From: an uncultured Nocardioides sp.
GTDB taxonomy: Bacteria > Actinomycetota > Actinomycetes > Propionibacteriales > Nocardioidaceae
DNA: 6,747 nt
Assembly (NCBI RefSeq): GCF_946885725.1
Contig: NZ_CAMPGZ010000215.1
Span: 1-6,747 of the forward strand
Direction: 5' to 3'
The notes under the pieces are model-generated. The model was not told the DNA's origin. It saw nothing but the letters and a program-made list of their open reading frames with translations, and did not search any database. Made by a program: the position numbers and the translations under genes. Within the stretch, counting starts at the first letter, position 1. Every line of letters begins with the position of its first letter. Below, one piece after another: positions 5,572-6,747 of the stretch.

Positions 5572-6096
5572 TCAGTGCTGGTACGTGCCGTGGATGATCG
5601 CGCGGGCCAGCGTCTTGAACGCGAGGTTGAACGAGACCACCGCCGGTGACGCGGAGGGGTCGCCCCCGAGCGTCTCCTCGCCGACCGCGTGCACGACGAA
5701 GAAGTAGCGGTGCACCTGGTCCCCCTGCGGGGGAGCGGCGCCTGTGAACCCGGCCTCGCCGGCGTCGTTGCGGACGTGGAACGCCTTGCCCGGCAGCTCA
5801 CCCGACGCGGCACCGGCCTCGAGCGAGGTCACGTCGGCCGGCAGGTCCACCAGCACCCAGTGCCAGAACCCCGACGGGGTCGGCGCGTCCGGGTCGAAGC
5901 ACGTCACTGTGTAGCTCTTGGTGCCCTCCGGGGCGCCGGACCACGACAGCTGGGGCGACTTGTTGCCCTTGGCGGCGACCTGGTCGTCCTTGAGTGGCTG
6001 CCCGTCGGTGACGTCTTCACTGGTCACCGTGAACGAGGGGACGGACGGCAGAAGGTCGTAGGGGTTGGGGGCGACGGGACGGTCGAGCGTGCTCAC
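5572..6096 (-). CDS. YbhB/YbcL family Raf kinase inhibitor-like protein (PEBP)
   Basis: This 174-residue protein is a full-length bacterial phosphatidylethanolamine-binding-protein homologue. The signature is intact: [13 protein letters not shown] (47-59), F-D-P-D-A-P (67-72), [10 protein letters not shown] (77-86), [16 protein letters not shown] (122-136), and a C-terminal A-I-I-H-G-T-Y. The anion-binding pocket residues D68, D70 and H79 are present. No signal peptide is seen, so it is probably cytosolic. The molecular role of bacterial PEBPs is not settled; the 'kinase inhibitor' name comes from eukaryotic relatives. The GTG start is fixed by AGGAGG (complement of 6105-6110) eight bases upstream. 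It is divergent from cobT, with 114 bp between starts, and shares the terminator-like repeat with the Nudix gene. Confidence 0.93.
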   Translation of the reverse strand: MSTLDRPVAPNPYDLLPSVPSFTVTSEDVTDGQPLKDDQVAAKGNKSPQLSWSGAPEGTKSYTVTCFDPDAPTPSGFWHWVLVDLPADVTSLEAGAASGELPGKAFHVRNDAGEAGFTGAAPPQGDQVHRYFFVVHAVGEETLGGDPSASPAVVSFNLAFKTLARAIIHGTYQH

Positions 6097-6210
6097 TTCG
6101 GCGGCCTCCTGCGGGGTCGGGTCAGCTACGGATGGTTACCACGAGGGGGACAGTAGTCCGGCCTTCGGGCGGGTTCCAGGCTCCGTCGTACGACGAGGAC
6201 AATGGCGCCC

Positions 6211-6747
6211 ATGTCCTCGACCTCCCCGGGCTACTCGGACCCGCTGCTCCACCAGCTCCTCATCGCCGTCGAACCCCTCGACGAGCGGGCGATGCACGAC
6301 GCCGAGGAGCGGCAGGCGCAGCTGACGAAGCCGCCGGGTGCGCTCGGGGTGCTGGAGGAGACCTCGGTGCGGCTGTGCGGCATCCAGCGGGCCTGCCCAC
6401 CGAAGCCGCTCGAGCGCCCGGTCGTGGCGGTGTTCGCCGCCGACCACGGCGTGCACGCGCGCGGGGTCACCCCGTGGCCGCAGGAGGTCACCGCCGAGAT
6501 GATCGAGAACTTCCGCGCCGGCGGCGCCGCGGTCAACGTGCTCGCGCGGCAGGTCGGGGCCGATGTGTACGTCGTCGACATGGGCGTCAACGCCGACGTG
6601 GCGACCGACGAGCGGGTGCTCGACCGCAAGATCCGCCGCGGCACCTCCGACCTGTCGGCCGGCCCGGCCATGACCCGCGACGAGGCCGCGGCGGGCGTGT
6701 TCCTCGGCGCCGACGTGGCCAACCAGCTGATCGCCGCGGGGCACGAC
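6211..6747 (+). CDS. cobT: Nicotinate-nucleotide-dimethylbenzimidazole phosphoribosyltransferase, N-terminal part
   Basis: The frame is open to the right edge, giving the first 179 residues of an enzyme usually about 350 long. CobT transfers phosphoribose from nicotinate mononucleotide to the lower-ligand base (5,6-dimethylbenzimidazole), making alpha-ribazole phosphate for the nucleotide loop of cobalamin. Family motifs are L-T-K-P-P-G-A-L-G-V-L-E (38-49), F-A-A-D-H-G-V (75-81), E-V-T-A-E-M-I-E-N-F-x-x-G-G-A-A-V-N-V-L-A (92-112), V-V-D-M-G-V (121-126) and R-G-T-S-D-L-S-x-G-P-A-M-T (143-155). The catalytic Glu of the C-terminal region is outside the window. Two in-frame ATGs compete, at 6202 and 6211. 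GAGGA (6195-6199) is two bases from the first and eleven from the second, so 6211 is preferred, without certainty. No cobalamin riboswitch is recognisable in the 114 bp upstream. Confidence 0.93.
   Translation, partial: MSSTSPGYSDPLLHQLLIAVEPLDERAMHDAEERQAQLTKPPGALGVLEETSVRLCGIQRACPPKPLERPVVAVFAADHGVHARGVTPWPQEVTAEMIENFRAGGAAVNVLARQVGADVYVVDMGVNADVATDERVLDRKIRRGTSDLSAGPAMTRDEAAAGVFLGADVANQLIAAGHD

Noticed and set aside
6158..6173. TTCG-loop hairpin upstream of cobT
   Set aside because: Only three closing pairs, then a G-G mismatch; common by chance in this composition. The 114 bp region is also too short and lacks recognisable conserved elements for a cobalamin riboswitch.
1..6747. Defence, mobile, secondary-metabolite or other novel multi-gene system
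   Set aside because: Every substantial frame maps to a common family. There is no transposase, integrase, direct repeat array, nuclease or toxin-antitoxin pair, and no shift in base composition.

Overview
This window is a 6.7 kb stretch of very GC-rich actinobacterial chromosome. The codon third positions are strongly G/C and GTG starts are common. One gene belongs to the mycothiol-dependent maleylpyruvate isomerase family, and mycothiol is the actinobacterial thiol. An intergenic inverted repeat at 5537-5563 looks like an element I recall as common in Nocardioides-like and related genomes, so Nocardioidaceae or a relative is my best guess. That assignment is an inference and not proven here.

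Layout, left to right: (1) the C-terminal half of a TauE/SafE-type membrane permease on + runs in from the left edge (1-447). (2) Three genes lie head to tail on the - strand: a tandem-duplicated protein of about 200 aa that looks like a two-domain dimeric alpha/beta-barrel protein (478-1086), a DinB-like mycothiol-dependent enzyme of the maleylpyruvate isomerase family (1195-1941), and an alpha/beta hydrolase (2003-2965). (3) Divergent from the hydrolase, with 51 bp between, are a MmcQ/YjbR-family protein (3017-3439) and a short-chain dehydrogenase of the general-stress-protein-39/YghA group (3500-4339), both on +. (4) A P-loop nucleotide kinase-like ATPase on - (4295-4924) overlaps the dehydrogenase tail to tail by 45 bp. 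(5) Divergent from it is a Nudix hydrolase on + (5020-5532). (6) A PEBP/YbhB-like protein on - (5572-6096) converges on the Nudix gene, with an inverted repeat filling the gap. (7) The first 179 codons of cobT (6211 to the right edge, +) encode the enzyme that activates the lower ligand for cobalamin assembly.

The genes do not form an obvious pathway. They read as a housekeeping neighbourhood of short, separately transcribed units: small-molecule enzymes, a stress-type dehydrogenase, a Nudix enzyme and the edge of a cobalamin gene. I see no mobile element, CRISPR array, tRNA, rRNA or defence system, and no gene-free stretch over 300 bases; the longest intergenic interval is about 114 bp.

The most distinctive signal is regulatory. 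Five genes have clear Shine-Dalgarno sequences. The three that lack one each carry a -10-like hexamer exactly six bases before the start codon, the arrangement expected for leaderless transcripts. I did not find a previously undescribed multi-gene system and do not claim one.
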